A stretch of 26,022 nucleotides of DNA, from NCBI RefSeq assembly GCF_000485595.1, contig NW_014577158.1, positions 500,350 to 526,371 on the forward strand. The letters are read 5' to 3'. Origin of the DNA: Priapulus caudatus (lineage: Eukaryota > Priapulida > Priapulimorpha > Priapulimorphida > Priapulidae). The notes beneath the pieces were generated by a model. The model searched no databases, was not told where the DNA came from, and worked only from the letters and a program-made list of their open reading frames with translations. This document shows positions 24,919 to 26,022 of this stretch, piece after piece; position 1 is the first letter of the stretch; the number at the start of each line of letters is the position of its first letter. The translations under genes and the position numbers were made by a program.

Positions 24919-25006
24919 CTGCAACGACGTGACAATACGACCGCTGACGATGACTGCTGGTTAAGCCCTGCACGCCACGCTCGCGATTCAAGCCCTTGTA
25001 TTTATA

Positions 25007-25055
25007 TACTATTATTATTATTATCGTTGTTGTTGTTATTATTATTATTAACATT
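25007..25055. repeat. (ATT)n/(GTT)n microsatellite in intron A-B
   Basis: ATT and GTT triplets, differing in number and order from the counterpart at 5659-5705. Confidence 0.85.
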
Positions 25056-25379
25056 TAATATAATTAAGGCATTCTTATATCCAACTGTTGAACAAAAACA
25101 TTCCGTTCACGACGTTAAGTATTGTGCGCTGCTGTTATTGCTGCTGTTTGTTGTTGTCACTGTCGTTGTCGTCGCGGCTGCTGTTGTTGCACAACCCACT
25201 GCCAGACACAGCAGTCGCGCCCCTTACCACCACCGCGACCACCTCACCCCTCGCTGTTAGGACCCGCTGCCGTGCCCCCTCATAAGTACGGTGGCGCTCC
25301 CTCGCGACCCCTTATCACTAATGCAACCTATCCACCACTGTGACACGCCATCTCGCCCCTTGCGACGACGACCCGCCAC

Positions 25380-25486
25380 CTACCATGCGCACAACCTCCG
25401 GCGCCACCTACCATGCGCACGACCTCCGGCGCCACCTACCATGCGCACGACCTCCGGCGCCACCTACCATGCGCACGACCTCCGGG
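25380..25486. repeat. 28-bp repeat carrying the exon A donor, four copies
   Basis: Four nearly identical units of atgcgcacgacctccggcgc plus cacctacc. On the coding strand each gives CCGGAGGTCGTGCGCATG|GTAGGT. The first unit in the transcript is the end of exon A; the other three lie in the intron. The period of 28 is not a multiple of three. Confidence 0.95.
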
Positions 25487-25664
25487 TAGAGCGGCTCGGT
25501 GAGCACGCCGCGGTTGGCCGTGATGTAGTCGACGAGCTCGTTAAGGCAGGCGCGCTTCACCTCCTTGCTCTTCAGGTCGGCGACCGGGTCCATGAAGTCG
25601 AACACCATGCAGCACTGCTGCAGCTTCTTCGCAAACAGGTCGGGCTGCTCCGACGGCGGCACAT
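25468..25664 (-). CDS. wdb: PP2A B56 subunit, exon A
   Basis: The 197-bp exon starts in phase 1 (AT completes a codon from the exon upstream of the window, expected to be aspartate from the family) and encodes 65 full codons. In order these include [48 protein letters not shown] and [15 protein letters not shown]. This is the N-terminal part of the conserved B56 core. The acceptor is GTCGTTGCAG|AT with a CTAAC branch-point match 23 bases upstream; the donor is ATG|GTAGGT. Both splice sites are members of tandem repeats: the acceptor of the 107-bp satellite, the donor of a 28-bp repeat. The frame is intact, unlike the copy at 6066-6264. Confidence 0.96.
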
Positions 25665-26022
25665 CTGCAACGACGCGAGGCGGGGGTTAGTCTGAGACTT
25701 CACGATGTAAGCAGGAGGCAGTACATAAGAATACATGTTTCAATTGTCCAACCGCTCCGACGGCGGCACATCTGCAACGACGCGAGGCGGGGGTTAGTCT
25801 GAGACTTCACGATGTAAGCAGGAGCAGTACATAAGAATACATGTGGTTACAATTGTTCTAACGCACAGACGACGGCACATCTGCAACGACGCGAGGCGGG
25901 GGGTAGTCTGAGACTTCACGATGTAAGCAGGAGGCAGTACATAAGAATACATGTTTCAATTGTTCTAACGCACAGACGACGGCACATCTGCAACGACGCG
26001 TGGCGGGGGTTAGTCGAGTCTT
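25651..26022. repeat. 107-bp exon-A-junction satellite, copy 2 array
   Basis: Exon-start-equivalent bases at 25664, 25771, 25880 and 25987 (spacing 107, 109, 107). Each unit carries GGGGTTAGT or a close variant (branch motif on the coding strand), the TTGCAG acceptor and the first bases of exon A. Units are nearly identical and the array runs out of the window. Confidence 0.95.
25686..25691 (-). promoter_or_regulatory. Branch-point candidate ACTAAC for exon A
   Basis: On the coding strand ACTAACC lies upstream of the exon A acceptor, the likely branch adenosine (25687) being 23 bases from the first exon base, a normal distance. The same motif is in each unit of the 107-bp satellite and is one of its best-kept parts (plus-strand GGGGTTAGT). 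Confidence 0.6.

Larger units (their letters stand above)
23461..26022. repeat. Duplicated block, copy 2 (matches 4105-6511)
   Basis: Starts at acagtcagta and continues to the window end, which falls at the same satellite position (ttagtcgagtctt) as 6499-6511. The offset at the left end is 19,356 bp. Exons A and B in this copy are intact. The stretch 23461-24200 looks noisier than copy 1; 24800-25700 looks cleaner. Introns here hold the same features as copy 1 and no further gene. Confidence 0.93.

Overview
The window reads as nuclear DNA of an arthropod, most likely an insect. It has interrupted coding exons with GT/AG splice sites, long non-coding stretches, microsatellites and large satellite arrays, and no bacterial gene organisation. 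The only gene I recognise is on the minus strand: an internal part of the B56 (B') regulatory subunit of serine/threonine protein phosphatase 2A. Details such as the FLR and EHFNG residues point to the alpha/epsilon type, called widerborst (wdb) in Drosophila. Five intact exons, here called A to E in transcript order, join in frame into about 190 contiguous residues. Neither end of the gene lies in the window.

Layout, left to right (the gene runs right to left): 1-2136 is the intron after exon E, with microsatellites and a 130-bp-spaced direct repeat. Exon E is 2137-2196, exon D 2869-2999 and exon C 3945-4037. From about 4105 to 6511 lies a block with frameshifted copies of exons B and A (5475-5575 and 6066-6264). 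A 107-bp satellite follows and decays to about 7640. Then come a 44-bp satellite (7822-13205), a 131-bp unique island, a 25-N gap, a 10-bp satellite CACCTCTAAY (13366-21684), a second unrelated 44-bp satellite (21685-23028) and an AT-rich stretch. From 23461 to the window end the 4105-6511 block recurs, this time with intact exons B (24817-24918) and A (25468-25664). The intact order is therefore A-B-(20.8-kb intron with the satellites and the broken A'/B')-C-D-E.

The most unusual feature is that several tandem repeats are copies of this gene's own splice junctions. The 107-bp satellite repeats the branch point, acceptor and first ~18 bases of exon A. A 28-bp repeat multiplies the exon A donor. 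Two extra copies of the exon D acceptor with 37 bases of exon lie in the intron before D, and two decayed copies of the exon E start lie before E. I see no other intact gene, no RNA gene and no recognisable transposon.

Caution: the satellites between about 8000 and 23000 carry indels in nearly every unit, as in unpolished long reads or gap filling, and the N gap lies inside them. Array lengths, the indels in A'/B' and even the 19.4-kb duplication could be partly assembly products, although the sequence left of the second copy is not homologous to that left of the first.
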